Below are positions 1 through 8,053 of a DNA stretch of 40,407 nucleotides, in pieces. The DNA is from Sedimentisphaerales bacterium (GTDB lineage Bacteria; Planctomycetota; Phycisphaerae; Sedimentisphaerales; Anaerohalosphaeraceae): positions 1 through 40,407 of the forward strand of contig JANQGW010000050.1 of the NCBI GenBank assembly GCA_028282905.1, in the 5' to 3' direction. The translations under genes and the position numbers were made by a program. How positions within the stretch are numbered: position 1 is the stretch's first letter; the number at the start of each line of letters is the position of its first letter. Below the pieces are notes generated by a model. That model saw only the letters and a program-made list of their open reading frames with translations, was not told the origin of the DNA and did not search any database.

Positions 1-345
1 GCGGTGGACTGCGGGGAACCGGATCACTGCGGCGAGGCTGATATGAGCGGGCCGGACGGCGAGGCGGACGGGGTTGTTGATCTGTATGATTTTTCGGTGC
101 TTTCCAGTCACTGGCTGGAAGGCGTTTTAGCGGGGGATATTGCCGAGCCTTATGGGCTGGTGGATGAAGCGGACTTGATGCTGATGGTCGAGTGGTGGAT
201 GGTGAGCCTGTGCGATTCGTTTTTTAATGGTTGCTTTGGGGCGGACATGAGCGGGCCGGAAGGCGTCGCGGACGGAACGGTTAATCTGCACGACTTCGCG
301 GTGCTGGCGGGAAACTGGCTGGCAAGTACTGAGACACAACCGTAA
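1..345 (+). CDS. C-terminal end of a secreted protein with dockerin-like repeats (partial)
   Basis: The frame is open from the window edge, so the true start lies upstream and only the last 114 residues are visible. They hold two similar segments of the form ADMSGPxGxADGxVxLxDFxVLxxxWL (around residues 13-41 and 80-108). This is the acidic, calcium-loop-like pattern of the dockerin-type repeats found at the C-termini of Phycisphaerae extracellular enzymes. The catalytic or binding part is outside the window, so no enzymatic function can be given. No cohesin is seen in the window, so a cellulosome-style scaffold is not implied. A related repeat closes the M6 protease near 21.5 kb. The next gene starts about 50 bases downstream on the same strand. 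Confidence 0.75.
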   Translation, partial: AVDCGEPDHCGEADMSGPDGEADGVVDLYDFSVLSSHWLEGVLAGDIAEPYGLVDEADLMLMVEWWMVSLCDSFFNGCFGADMSGPEGVADGTVNLHDFAVLAGNWLASTETQP

Positions 346-396
346 ATACCCTATTTTCGGTTGACAGGGAGCGGTGAGTTTTTTACAGTGCGGGGC

Positions 397-930
397 ATGG
401 GACATGTGAATATTGAAATCAAGTCGCGGTGCAGTGATCCGGAGCGGATACGCAAGATCCTGACCGACTGCAGCGCGGAGTTTAAAGGCATCGATCATCA
501 GGTGGATACGTATTTCAAGAGTGACCACGGGCGGCTGAAGCTGCGCCAGGGAAACATCGAAAACAGCCTGATCTTTTATGACCGGCCGGACCAAGCGGGG
601 CCTAAACGGGCCGATGTGGCACTGTTTCGTACGGATAGTCCGGGCGGCAGCCAACTGCACGACGTATTGACGAAGTCGTTGGAGACGGCTGTTGTCGTCG
701 ATAAGCAGCGGGAGATTTATTTTGTTGATAACGTCAAATTTCATATTGACCGAGTGGAGGGATTAGGCAACTTTGTTGAGATCGAGGCCATTGACGAAGC
801 CGGCCAGATCGGCATTGAGCAACTTCGCCAGCAATGCGATTATTATATCGCCCTCTTCGGCATTGAAGCAAAAGATTTGATTGACACCTCGTATAGTGAT
901 TTGATAGCAAAAAAGGAACATCATGAGTAA
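397..930 (+). CDS. CYTH-domain protein, class IV adenylate cyclase-like
   Basis: A 177-residue protein with the CYTH fold signature. The N-terminus MGHVNIEIKSR gives the NxEIK form of the ExExK metal/triphosphate motif typical of CyaB-type class IV cyclases. Later elements include the basic strand KLRQGNIENSLIFYDRP and the acidic strand GLGNFVEIEAI near residue 128. Family members act on triphosphates (ATP to cAMP, or thiamine triphosphate and tripolyphosphate hydrolysis), and the substrate cannot be told from sequence. I chose the ATG at 397 because the conserved domain begins there; a TTG at 361 would add 12 unconserved residues. The stop overlaps the start of the following HAD gene by 8 bases (ATGAGTAA), which points to translational coupling and perhaps a shared phosphoryl-chemistry role. 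Confidence 0.8.
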   Translation: MGHVNIEIKSRCSDPERIRKILTDCSAEFKGIDHQVDTYFKSDHGRLKLRQGNIENSLIFYDRPDQAGPKRADVALFRTDSPGGSQLHDVLTKSLETAVVVDKQREIYFVDNVKFHIDRVEGLGNFVEIEAIDEAGQIGIEQLRQQCDYYIALFGIEAKDLIDTSYSDLIAKKEHHE

Positions 931-1537
931 CGCGAAGATTGACGCGGTGATATTTGATTTGGGGCGGGTTCTGGTGGCGATTGATAACAGTGTGATGGTT
1001 GAAAAGCTGTTTGAGCATATCGCCACCGACGATCCACAACTTGTTAAAAAAACAATGCAAAGCAGGCATATGATCGACCTCTGCTCGGGAAACATTGATT
1101 TGGTGGAGTTTCACCGGCAGATGAGCAAGACCTACCAAAGCGATCTTTCCTATGAGACATTTGAACAGCTTTGGTGCAGCATCTTTTCGACGATGGATGG
1201 GGCTGAAGAATTAGTAACGGAACTGTCGGGATGTATTAAGCTGGGGCTGTTAAGTGATACGGACGCGGTACACTGGAATTATATTCGAAACCACTGGCCA
1301 TGGCTGGAAGTGATCGAGCGACCGACGTTGAGTTTTGAGGTCGGGCTGATCAAGCCTGCACCGGAAATCTATCTTAAGGCCGCAGCAAATGTAAATACTC
1401 CACCACAGCAATGCCTGTTCATTGATGATCTTGCGGCTAATGTCGAAGGCGCCCGTGCTGTGGGCATGAATGCCGTTCAATTCATAGATATTACCCAGCT
1501 TCGAGAATATTTGACCACCTGCGGTTTGTTGAGTTAG
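923..1537 (+). CDS. HAD-superfamily hydrolase, subfamily IA (YihX-like phosphatase)
   Basis: A 204-residue HAD phosphatase. Motif I is AVIFDLGRVLV with nucleophile D12. The usual second Asp is Gly, as in the FDLGxV group that includes E. coli YihX (a sugar-phosphate phosphatase). Motif II is LLSDTDA, motif III is the Lys in GLIKPAPEIY, and motif IV is CLFIDDLAANVEGARAVGM. An alpha-helical cap of about 70 residues follows motif I. The start ATG at 923 lies inside the end of the CYTH gene and is probably translated by coupling. The stop codon overlaps the stop of the convergent selenoprotein-like gene (stops at 1535-1537 and 1534-1536), so there is no room for a terminator between them. Substrate unknown. 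Confidence 0.85.
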   Translation: MSNAKIDAVIFDLGRVLVAIDNSVMVEKLFEHIATDDPQLVKKTMQSRHMIDLCSGNIDLVEFHRQMSKTYQSDLSYETFEQLWCSIFSTMDGAEELVTELSGCIKLGLLSDTDAVHWNYIRNHWPWLEVIERPTLSFEVGLIKPAPEIYLKAAANVNTPPQQCLFIDDLAANVEGARAVGMNAVQFIDITQLREYLTTCGLLS

Positions 1538-2220
1538 GGTTGTTTCTTTGGCTCTTTTTTCATCCTGCCATGATTGTCCAGCAGTTGTTTCAGGGCCTTT
1601 TCGGCTTCGGCGGGTTTGAAGCCCCGCGGGCCGCGCGAGCCGTAATAGGCAACCGTGCCGTCAATATCGATGACACACAGGCGGTCCGGGCGGCCGCGAT
1701 AGGATTTTTCCGCCACTCCATCCATGCTGTCCAGCAGCACAGGGATGGTCAGTTTCATCTCGGTGATGCACTTTTGGGCCAACACCGCCCTTTCCTCAAC
1801 GGATTTGGTTTTACCGATCGCTTTTCCGGTTTTGTCCCTGATCTCGGGATGGGCCTCACTGATATATATCAGGAAAAATTCAGCCCTTTTGCCGTACGAC
1901 GCGTACAGCCTTTCCAGCGTCTTGCCGTGACGCCGAAACGGCGGTCACGTATAGCTGCTGAAAATCAGGAAGACCGGCTTTTTTCCTTTGAATGATGAGA
2001 GTTTGACTTTTTTCTCACTGACTTTGCCGATCACCGTTCCGTCGGTTTTTTCCTCAAATGTCAGACGGGGTATTTCAAAATCGGGCGCAGGCCGGCCCAC
2101 CTTTGCCAAGTGAATCTTTTTAGCCGGCGGCTTGTTGGGATCAGCAGCATTTGCTGAGGAGCCGAGCAAAAATAATACTGCTGCCCAAACCATCCATAAC
2201 ATAATTGTTTTTTGCATCAT
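1534..2220 (-). CDS. Deiodinase-like thioredoxin-fold selenoprotein, UGA read as Sec (U92)
   Basis: Two collinear open segments on the minus strand are separated only by one in-frame TGA (1945-1947). Joined, they give 228 residues. There is a signal peptide (MMQKTIMLWM...SANA, cleavage near residue 25), then the peroxiredoxin/thioredoxin-like motif VGRPAPDFEIP (41-51), and then FLIFSSYT-U-PPF (84-95). In vertebrate iodothyronine deiodinases the catalytic selenocysteine sits in an SxTUPPF context, so the stop coincides with the active-site Sec. After the UGA the protein keeps family landmarks: LIYISEAHP (117-125), the RPDRLCVIDIDGTVAY strand and GSRGPRGFKP. An RBS (GGAG) lies about 8 bases upstream of the ATG. 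The enzyme is probably an exported redox protein; real deiodination is not implied. The alternative is a pseudogene with a nonsense mutation, which I consider less likely because the frame stays open and conserved for 136 codons. Confidence 0.8.
1912..1938 (-). promoter_or_regulatory. Candidate bacterial SECIS hairpin downstream of the UGA
   Basis: Read on the minus strand, bases +7 to +33 after the UGA can fold into a 10-bp stem (TTTCGGCGTC with GACGCTGGAA, two G-U wobbles) capped by the 7-nt loop ACGGCAA, which contains a GG. Bacterial SECIS elements lie within the coding sequence just after the UGA, with the apical loop roughly 16-37 nt away; here the loop begins at +17. A shorter competing stem (CGCCG/CGGCG) starts at +2. 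Fit to the consensus is by eye only. Confidence 0.5.
1945..1947 (-). other. In-frame UGA, predicted selenocysteine codon
   Basis: TGA on the minus strand in frame with both halves of the deiodinase-like gene. It is preceded by codons for SSYT and followed by codons for PPF. This matches the position of Sec in the deiodinase family active site (family knowledge). No other in-frame stop occurs until the TAA at 1534-1536. Confidence 0.75.
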
Positions 2221-2299
2221 GCATCACTCCACTAAAACAACTCGACAATCATTGTATCAGAAAGAGGATTGCAGTTGAATTGTTTTTCTAAGTGCGCAT

Positions 2300-2327
2300 A
2301 AAAAAGGCCCGTTATTCACAGGCCTTT
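2300..2327 (-). terminator. Intrinsic terminator of the small RNA
   Basis: Minus-strand hairpin AAAGGCC / GGCCTTT with a 10-11 nt loop, directly followed by six T residues (2305-2300). It ends the structured RNA about 80 bases before the start of the deiodinase-like gene. Confidence 0.8.
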
Positions 2328-2532
2328 GATTATGAGTTACACCTCCGCCTATGCCGTGTCGAAGCCCTTGAAAGTAACCCCTTATGTTTAAAGTGGGCAA
2401 CCGTAGCGGCTCGTCCGGGCGTCCTGTCTTATGCAGGCATGTCCGATCCTCGCCGGCCTGGCTTCCCGAGAGGGTTTCATCGGTTCTTCCAAATGACGCT
2501 TCGTTTCACGTACATCGCAGGGGCCAACCCGC
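2300..2532 (-). ncRNA. ssrS: Structured small RNA, 6S RNA-like (ssrS candidate)
   Basis: An RNA of about 233 nt with its own promoter just upstream (-10 at 2540-2545) and an intrinsic terminator at its 3' end. It has no convincing reading frame. The ends pair into a long interrupted closing stem: the 5' segment GTTGGCCCCTGCGATGTACG and the 3' segment CACGGCATAGGCGGAGGTGT can pair with small bulges. The middle holds further hairpins, such as CCTG/CAGG around CATAAGA and CCGAT/ATCGG. The 3' half contains CCCACTTT...TTTCAAGGGCTTCGAC, resembling the conserved 3' side of the 6S central bubble. 6S RNA binds sigma70-RNA polymerase holoenzyme in stationary phase. The rod shape and 3' motif support 6S, but I could not run a covariance search, so another structured RNA is possible. 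Confidence 0.55.
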
Positions 2533-2539
2533 AATTTTA

Positions 2540-2568
2540 ACTATACCAAACTATCGGCAAAAATTCAA
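2540..2568 (-). promoter_or_regulatory. Sigma70-type promoter of the small RNA
   Basis: Minus strand: -35 TTGAAT (2568-2563), 17-nt spacer, -10 TATAGT (2545-2540). The predicted start is near 2532, at the first G of GCGGGTTGG. Confidence 0.65.
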
Positions 2569-2857
2569 TCAAATATTGAGTCGAAGTTTTCAGTTTGCAG
2601 AAAATGTTGCGAAAAACGGCGTTAATGGAGGCCTTATGGGATGTTTTTTTCGGGTCATCAAGCGACGAATCAATGGACATTAAAACTGCTTTATAGGAAC
2701 AAATATCCATACCAAAAGCGAGGCCAAGATTGACCGGGAAACACGAAAATCGAATACCGAAATCCGAAACAAATTCTAAATACGACTAATGATAAAAACA
2801 CCAAACAAAGCCCCCTGCAAATGATCAGAAGGCACTGACCAAAGCGAGACGCTTCGG
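2569..2857. other. Gene-free stretch between the small RNA and the PEGA lipoprotein
   Basis: No supported gene. Between about 2738 and 2790 there is a low-complexity run with repeated CGAAA/CCGAAA words, which looks like dispersed intergenic repeat debris. No terminator-quality hairpin was found. Confidence 0.4.
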
Positions 2858-3307
2858 CTACTTGGTGTCTTTGAGGACTTCGGTGGCGACTTGACCGAGT
2901 TCGGTGTTAGCCCTTTTCTGCATGTCCTGAGCGGCCTTGAGAAGCTGCTCTGGTGAGGCAGGACTATACGGCTGAAGCTCAAAGGTCCAGAGGTATTCAT
3001 CGACGATTTTCTCCGGGGTCAGAACCTCAGCAAAGAAGTCCAGGGGGAAGCGGTCATGTGCGGGACGTTCCAGCAGGCGATGCGTGTTGAGAATCGCATA
3101 GCCGTCCTTTTCGATGCGGACGTTGTAGTCGCCGTACCAGTTGAAATTCACGGTCACGGGGGTAGAGCCCACTTCTTCATCGTTGAGCCAGACAGTTGCG
3201 TCGGACGGCTCGGTGACGATGGTTAATTTACGCTCGACACAGCCGCTTGTCAGCAACACCAGCGATATCATCACAATCACAAACAAAATATGGACTTTCT
3301 GAGTCAT
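2858..3307 (-). CDS. PEGA-domain lipoprotein
   Basis: A 149-residue protein with a lipoprotein signal peptide: a hydrophobic stretch, then the lipobox LLTSGC with Cys near residue 23. It is followed by a PEGA-like beta-domain (KLTIVTEPSDATVWLNDEEV, then GSTPVTVNFNWYGDYNVRIEKDGY). PEGA domains are small surface or periplasmic beta-sandwich modules of unclear ligand. The C-terminal third (FELQPYSPASPEQLLKAAQ onward) is helical and unassigned. An RBS (GGGAGA) lies about 8 bases before the ATG. The gene is separated from the histidine kinase upstream on the same strand by about 180 bases. Function beyond envelope localisation is unknown. Confidence 0.75.
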   Translation of the reverse strand: MTQKVHILFVIVMISLVLLTSGCVERKLTIVTEPSDATVWLNDEEVGSTPVTVNFNWYGDYNVRIEKDGYAILNTHRLLERPAHDRFPLDFFAEVLTPEKIVDEYLWTFELQPYSPASPEQLLKAAQDMQKRANTELGQVATEVLKDTK

Positions 3308-3490
3308 TAATCTGTCTCCCTAATCAGCAATTATCGACTCACAGGGTATCAGCGAGAGGGGTAAAAATCAACTGCTTTTTGTCGGATATTATTTATGCAA
3401 AGAGGAGGGCGAAATTGTTGAACCTCGAATGGACACGGAGAGCACGAAGATTTTTTGAACGGGATTTACATTTTGTGTGTTGGGTTAATG

Positions 3491-5653
3491 CTATAGCGAT
3501 GCGTTTTCGGTGCCTATTGGCAGTTCGCGGCAGAGGTTTTCAAGTTCGGTCAGGATTTCAAACACTGATTCAGGCTGTTCGGGATTGGATTGAAAACAAA
3601 CACGGAGCTGATCAACTTTTTCAATAAAATCAGAGTCCTGGGTGACTTGTCCTGCCTGACAGAGCAGATCGATCATGTCATCAGTCGAACGTGCATAGGG
3701 ATTTTCAAATGCCGTTCTTAATTCAGCTAACAATTCTTCCAGCAATTCTGAAATCTGCTGTGTTTGCACCATCGGTTCATCAGACTCCTGCCGGTCAACA
3801 CAAGACAGTTCCGAAGTCAGGTCCGCCTCCCGGTTTTCCTGATATTGCGCTTCGAAGGCAGCCTGCTGTCTGACTTCCGCCATCGCCTCATATAACTGGC
3901 GGCGCATGACCGGCTTGGGCAGATACCGATTCGCGCCGGCATCTATCGCGGCCTGGCATAATGTTTCATCATAGTCACCAATCGCAATCACAGGTATCGC
4001 GATATTGTTGTCATGCAATTGCCGTATCAATTCAAGTCCCCGACCGCCGCCAAAGGTTAAATCCAGCAGCATCATATCCACCCGGCTGCGATGAATTCTT
4101 TTAAAGACATCTTCTGTGCTGGAGGCTGTCTCGACGGTCAGTCCCACACGACGCAGCAGCAGATTCATTGTAACCTGACTGGGAATATTATCATCAGCGA
4201 CTAATATGCAATCGCCGGATACCGGTAATTGATCGTCGGTCCGCTGCTTTTCAACCGTTTGTCCAAGCCGGGAGCGACAGCGATGCGCCTCGGTAAACAG
4301 CGGCAGTACAATTGAAAACACCGAGCCTTTTTGCGGCTGGCTGCTCACGGTGATATGGCCGCCGAGCAAATCCGCTAACCGACGAGTAATGCTCAGGCCC
4401 AGTCCGGTGCCGCCATACGTTCGGTCGGTGGTTTTCTCGGCCTGTGAAAAGGCCTGGAAAATGGCCTCCTGTTTGTCGGGGGCAATGCCGATGCCGGTAT
4501 CTTCCACTTCAAAGCGGATGCTGTCCTGAAGGCCTTTTGTGCCGCGTTTGACATGGACAGCCACATGGCCCTGGTGGGTAAATTTGATCGCGTTGCCGAT
4601 CAGATTAATCAGACACTGCTTCAGGCGAACCGGATCGGTAAAGAACTCCTCGGCAAGACTGGAGTCAATATGTACCTGGAAGTCCAGGCCTTTTTGCGTC
4701 GCGCCAGGAGACATCATTGATTTGATTTCATCCATAAAGGCGGCGATGCTGCAGGCAATGATCTGAACATTCAGTTTTCCCGCCTCCAGCTTGGTATAGT
4801 CCAGGATATCGTTGATCAGAGACAGCAGCCCGGTTGCGGACTTATTAATCGTCTCGACATAGTCGGATTGCTCTTCGTCGAGTTCGGTATCTCTCATTAA
4901 CTCAGAAAAACCAATGATGGCGTTCATCGGCGTTCGCAAATCGTGGCTGGAATTGGCAAGGACTTCGCTTTTAGCACGATTGGATTGGTCGGCCTGTTTG
5001 GCAAGATTTTGTGCTTTTTCCACAGCGGACTGGAGTTGAGCGTTGCGAATCTCAATTTCCTTTTTCGCACGCACCAGATGTTCCTCGGCCTTCTTCTGTT
5101 CAGTAACATCCTGGGCAAAGACCATGACGCCGGCAATCTTACCGGCTTTTTTATCCCGCAGCGGAATACGGTCCACCATCGCCCATCGCGAGCGGCCGTC
5201 AAAGGCCTTGAAGCGACGAAGCTGCTGACGCAGAGGCTGACCAGAGCGGATTACCTGTAAGTCCTGCTGGCGAGAACGCTCGGCGCCGTCCGGAAACAGG
5301 TCGTAATAATTTTTGCCAACCAATTCATTGACGCTTCGGTTCACGGAATCAGCGGCGCACTGATTGACACGCAAAATTTTACCAGCGGGGTCACGATACC
5401 AAATCATCGCGGGCACGGAATCGAAAACCATCAGAAATTCACGGCGTGATTTTTTTAACAAGCGAATGGCGTGGGAATTCTTATCGGGTCGAACAGCCGC
5501 AGAGTCCCCCTCCGGACTCTGCGCCGTCGTATCGCCGGACAGCGCTGTTTCCAGCGACTCAACCGGCGGTTGTTTGCGTTCTCCCTGAAAGTCTTTGCCC
5601 ACTTTAAACTCCAAAAACTTTTGTTTTACAGTCAGTTCATCATCAGTTGCCAA
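3491..5653 (-). CDS. Hybrid sensor histidine kinase (PAS-HisKA-HATPase-REC)
   Basis: A soluble 720-residue hybrid kinase with no membrane segment. Domains: PAS about 72-185 ([18 protein letters not shown] ... FAQDVTEQK), coiled coil about 186-230, HisKA with phosphoacceptor H237 in [19 protein letters not shown], HATPase with N box [10 protein letters not shown] (about 351-360) and G boxes EDTGIGI and GGTGLGL, and REC about 482-600 with D488/D489, phosphoacceptor D532 and K581. Residues 600-720 are an acidic helical tail with no recognisable HPt histidine. The start is probably the TTG at 5653, because an in-frame TAG lies just upstream and the next Met is inside the PAS domain. It likely senses a cytoplasmic signal. 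The NarL-type regulator 300 bases upstream is a plausible but unproven partner. Confidence 0.88.
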   Translation of the reverse strand: MATDDELTVKQKFLEFKVGKDFQGERKQPPVESLETALSGDTTAQSPEGDSAAVRPDKNSHAIRLLKKSRREFLMVFDSVPAMIWYRDPAGKILRVNQCAADSVNRSVNELVGKNYYDLFPDGAERSRQQDLQVIRSGQPLRQQLRRFKAFDGRSRWAMVDRIPLRDKKAGKIAGVMVFAQDVTEQKKAEEHLVRAKKEIEIRNAQLQSAVEKAQNLAKQADQSNRAKSEVLANSSHDLRTPMNAIIGFSELMRDTELDEEQSDYVETINKSATGLLSLINDILDYTKLEAGKLNVQIIACSIAAFMDEIKSMMSPGATQKGLDFQVHIDSSLAEEFFTDPVRLKQCLINLIGNAIKFTHQGHVAVHVKRGTKGLQDSIRFEVEDTGIGIAPDKQEAIFQAFSQAEKTTDRTYGGTGLGLSITRRLADLLGGHITVSSQPQKGSVFSIVLPLFTEAHRCRSRLGQTVEKQRTDDQLPVSGDCILVADDNIPSQVTMNLLLRRVGLTVETASSTEDVFKRIHRSRVDMMLLDLTFGGGRGLELIRQLHDNNIAIPVIAIGDYDETLCQAAIDAGANRYLPKPVMRRQLYEAMAEVRQQAAFEAQYQENREADLTSELSCVDRQESDEPMVQTQQISELLEELLAELRTAFENPYARSTDDMIDLLCQAGQVTQDSDFIEKVDQLRVCFQSNPEQPESVFEILTELENLCRELPIGTENASL

Positions 5654-5723
5654 GTGGAAAAGCTAAATGCAATGTCCTGATGCAGTAAAACAATGAGATA
5701 CAACACCCCCACGGTATCAGAGA

Positions 5724-5757
5724 AAATATGGGACGAGTCGAGAGTCGCCCCATATTT
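5724..5757 (-). terminator. Probable intrinsic terminator after the NarL-type regulator
   Basis: Perfect 9-bp inverted repeat AAATATGGG / CCCATATTT with an inner CGA/TCG pairing. On the minus strand it is followed by TTTTC. It sits between the regulator stop (5960) and the hybrid kinase start, suggesting that the two genes are separate transcription units. Confidence 0.5.
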
Positions 5758-5959
5758 CAAGCACACAAACCTTTAACTACAGAAGGAATAACTTCACGCC
5801 AGCAGGTGCCACGACAGGTACATTATTCAACCATTTAGCCTTTTACAAACAGTTTATCGGGAAATGCGGCACAATACTTCATAGGGATTAACCCCTAAAT
5901 TAGAAGAAAATTTGGCCTACTGCTCTGATACCTGAAACATTTAAATACATCAGTCTCAC

Positions 5960-6607
5960 TTAAGGCGTGGTGATTCCCTCGCGAATCGCATATTTGGTCA
6001 AGCCGGCAATATTCCGAATGCTGAGCTTTTCCATAATATGTTCACGGTGTGAGTCAATCGTCTTGGGGCTTAAGTGAAGCATCTGCGCAATTGCCTTAGT
6101 GGTATGGCCTTCGGCCACAAGCTGCAAGACTTCACGTTCGCGGCTGCTGAGACCGTCACCGTCAGCCCATTTGGGATTGGTAATAATGTTGACATAGTCG
6201 GAAAATACGACTTTGGAGATTTTTGAACAAAGGAATGTCTTGCCGCTCATCATGACTTCAAGGCCGTCAATCAACTCCTCAAATGCCGATTCTTTGAGCA
6301 TATAGCCCGTTGCACCGGCTTTAATCATTTTGGCAACGATGGTGCCCTCATTATGCGTCGAGAGGGCCATTACCTTAATTTTTGGATTTTGCGACAGAAT
6401 CTGACGGGTCGCGTCTATGCCGTTGAGGTTGGGCATTCCAATATCCATAATCACGATATCGGGAGCCAATTCGGTGACTAATTCCAGCGCCCTGCGGCCG
6501 TCGGCAGCCTGTCCGACAATTTCAAACCCTGTGTGTTTACGCAGTAAGGCGCACATACCCTCACGCATAATTTCATGGTCATCGACTAATAAAACTCGTG
6601 TTACCAT
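5960..6607 (-). CDS. NarL/FixJ-family response regulator (REC + LuxR HTH)
   Basis: A 215-residue DNA-binding response regulator. The REC domain occupies residues 1-120, with acidic pocket D9/D10, phosphoacceptor D55 in IVIMDIGMPN, S83 in the ALSTHNE strand and K105 in GYMLKESAFEEL. The LuxR-type helix-turn-helix spans about 150-210 (LSSREREVLQLVAEGHTTKA, then SPKTIDSHREHIMEKL). Phosphorylation would favour dimer binding at target promoters. It lies between the chaperone operon and the hybrid kinase, all on the minus strand but with separate intergenic gaps of about 280-300 bases. The cognate kinase is not certain. Confidence 0.9.
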   Translation of the reverse strand: MVTRVLLVDDHEIMREGMCALLRKHTGFEIVGQAADGRRALELVTELAPDIVIMDIGMPNLNGIDATRQILSQNPKIKVMALSTHNEGTIVAKMIKAGATGYMLKESAFEELIDGLEVMMSGKTFLCSKISKVVFSDYVNIITNPKWADGDGLSSREREVLQLVAEGHTTKAIAQMLHLSPKTIDSHREHIMEKLSIRNIAGLTKYAIREGITTP

Positions 6608-6890
6608 AGCCCTGATCCCTCTACCTTAGCTAAAGTTAGTTTTCTCTCGTTTCTTACCCATAATAACATCTCACCCGTACTTAGTTTATGAATTTTCAGT
6701 CATAAACGCAACAGTTTTTATCGACAGTCAGCCGAATATTTGTTAAAAAAACTCGACTTAATTCCAAGAGTTTCCGTAACACCTTTTTTAAAAAGAGGTT
6801 ACAAGGAAAGTTGCTTCTGTTATTTGAGATATTTGTGAAATGAAAAAGGACTACCTGATAAACTCGGGTGTTCTTATGACATTGTGAGTT

Positions 6891-8039
6891 TTATGCACCC
6901 TGCTGAACTGTGCGACGGCTCCTCAAATTCGCAATCAAGGTCAGCATTTGGTCAGCCTGACGACGGATCTCTTTGTCCGGATGCGTGACGCGGCAGTTCC
7001 ATTTGCGATACTCCTCGTTGAGCCTGGCCCGGAAAGTCTGCTGGTCCATGGATGCATTAACTCCCAGCAGAAAGGAAGGGTCTTCAATATGACAGTTCGG
7101 TTGCAGAAGCGATTTCTGACAGGCCGCCAAGAAGGGTTCGGGAGCAATTTCCAGTACCGCCGCAATTTCAGATAGTCTGTCGGCCCTTTCGGAAGTCACA
7201 TTTGCCTGCTCGGCAAGTGTATTCAAAACCAACTCAAGAGCACTTAAGCGGTCCGCGGATTCACCAAACGCCAGCAGTGGTTCAGCGATCTTTGCAATCG
7301 TTAATGAACTGAGCTGCAACTGAAAATCGTCAAGCATTGTTTCCAACTCCGTTGCAGCAGGAAACTGTTGGCCGATCTGATCGAGCCAGTTTTTCCAGAG
7401 TGTCCGCAGTGCGTCATTGTCAGCCGACTGGGACGTCAGCATCGCCAATTGTACAGACGCCTTGAGGATTTCAAGCTTTCGGTCCTGTAACTGTCGATAG
7501 CCGTCATCACAGGAAACATACTCAACCGTCTGCGTACCTGCAGTTAAGACTTCACCGGTTTCACTGGACAGCACTGACAGCCTGCACTGGAGTTTTCGGC
7601 GGCCGCGATAGGCAAACCGTAGGACATGGCAGGGAATTGTCGCCACGTTGATCCACCGTGACAGAACCGCGCCTTTACGGGGCACCTGCCCATTGTGGGT
7701 CTGGAAGAAGAACGCCGCGTCGTGATCGCGACGATAGTTCGGGTCCGCTGAAAGAACCGGCTCGGCATGAAATGGTCCGGCAGTCACATCTTCGATCTCA
7801 AGACAGACATCGGTATCGAAATTGTCACAAGGCGTGGGGATGCGCCCCAGCATTTCGACGGATAAACTTTCGCTTTGTTGCCTGGGACGCGTTTCATCGG
7901 AAACCACGGTCACCCGGCAGGTAAACTTGAAACGGCTTAATTGCGAGGCTGACTGCAACAACCTGCCGCGCAGTGGCGAGAACCAGACTGCCACCAATCC
8001 AATGCAGAGAACACAAATAGCCGTTATCAATAGTCCCAT
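6891..8039 (-). CDS. Membrane-anchored TerB/J-domain protein (DjlA-like co-chaperone)
   Basis: A 382-residue protein with one N-terminal transmembrane helix (about 2-21) followed by basic residues, so the bulk should be cytoplasmic. Residues 40-190 form a beta-rich region with no family I recognise. About 245-315 reads like a TerB helical domain (ALELVLNTLAEQANVTSERA, EIAPEPFLAACQK). About 322-375 is a divergent J-domain: FLLGVNASMDQQTFRARLNE, EYRKWNCRVT, then HPD at 353-355 and a following helix KEIRRQADQMLTLIANLR. An N-terminal TM helix, TerB and a C-terminal J-domain is the architecture of DjlA. It starts 14 bases after the stop of the Hsp70 gene, so it is very likely that chaperone's dedicated J partner. 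The J assignment is mine from the HPD loop and flanking helices. Confidence 0.72.
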   Translation of the reverse strand: MGLLITAICVLCIGLVAVWFSPLRGRLLQSASQLSRFKFTCRVTVVSDETRPRQQSESLSVEMLGRIPTPCDNFDTDVCLEIEDVTAGPFHAEPVLSADPNYRRDHDAAFFFQTHNGQVPRKGAVLSRWINVATIPCHVLRFAYRGRRKLQCRLSVLSSETGEVLTAGTQTVEYVSCDDGYRQLQDRKLEILKASVQLAMLTSQSADNDALRTLWKNWLDQIGQQFPAATELETMLDDFQLQLSSLTIAKIAEPLLAFGESADRLSALELVLNTLAEQANVTSERADRLSEIAAVLEIAPEPFLAACQKSLLQPNCHIEDPSFLLGVNASMDQQTFRARLNEEYRKWNCRVTHPDKEIRRQADQMLTLIANLRSRRTVQQGA

Positions 8040-8053
8040 CGCACTCGTATCAA

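Noticed and set aside
1945..2220. Deiodinase-like gene as a simple nonsense pseudogene
   Set aside because: The only stop falls exactly on the catalytic selenocysteine position and the rest of the frame is intact and family-like; kept only as the alternative hypothesis.
2292..2683. Plus-strand open frames of 80-100 codons over the small RNA
   Set aside because: No RBS, no domain content, and the opposite strand has a promoter, long-range pairing and a terminator.
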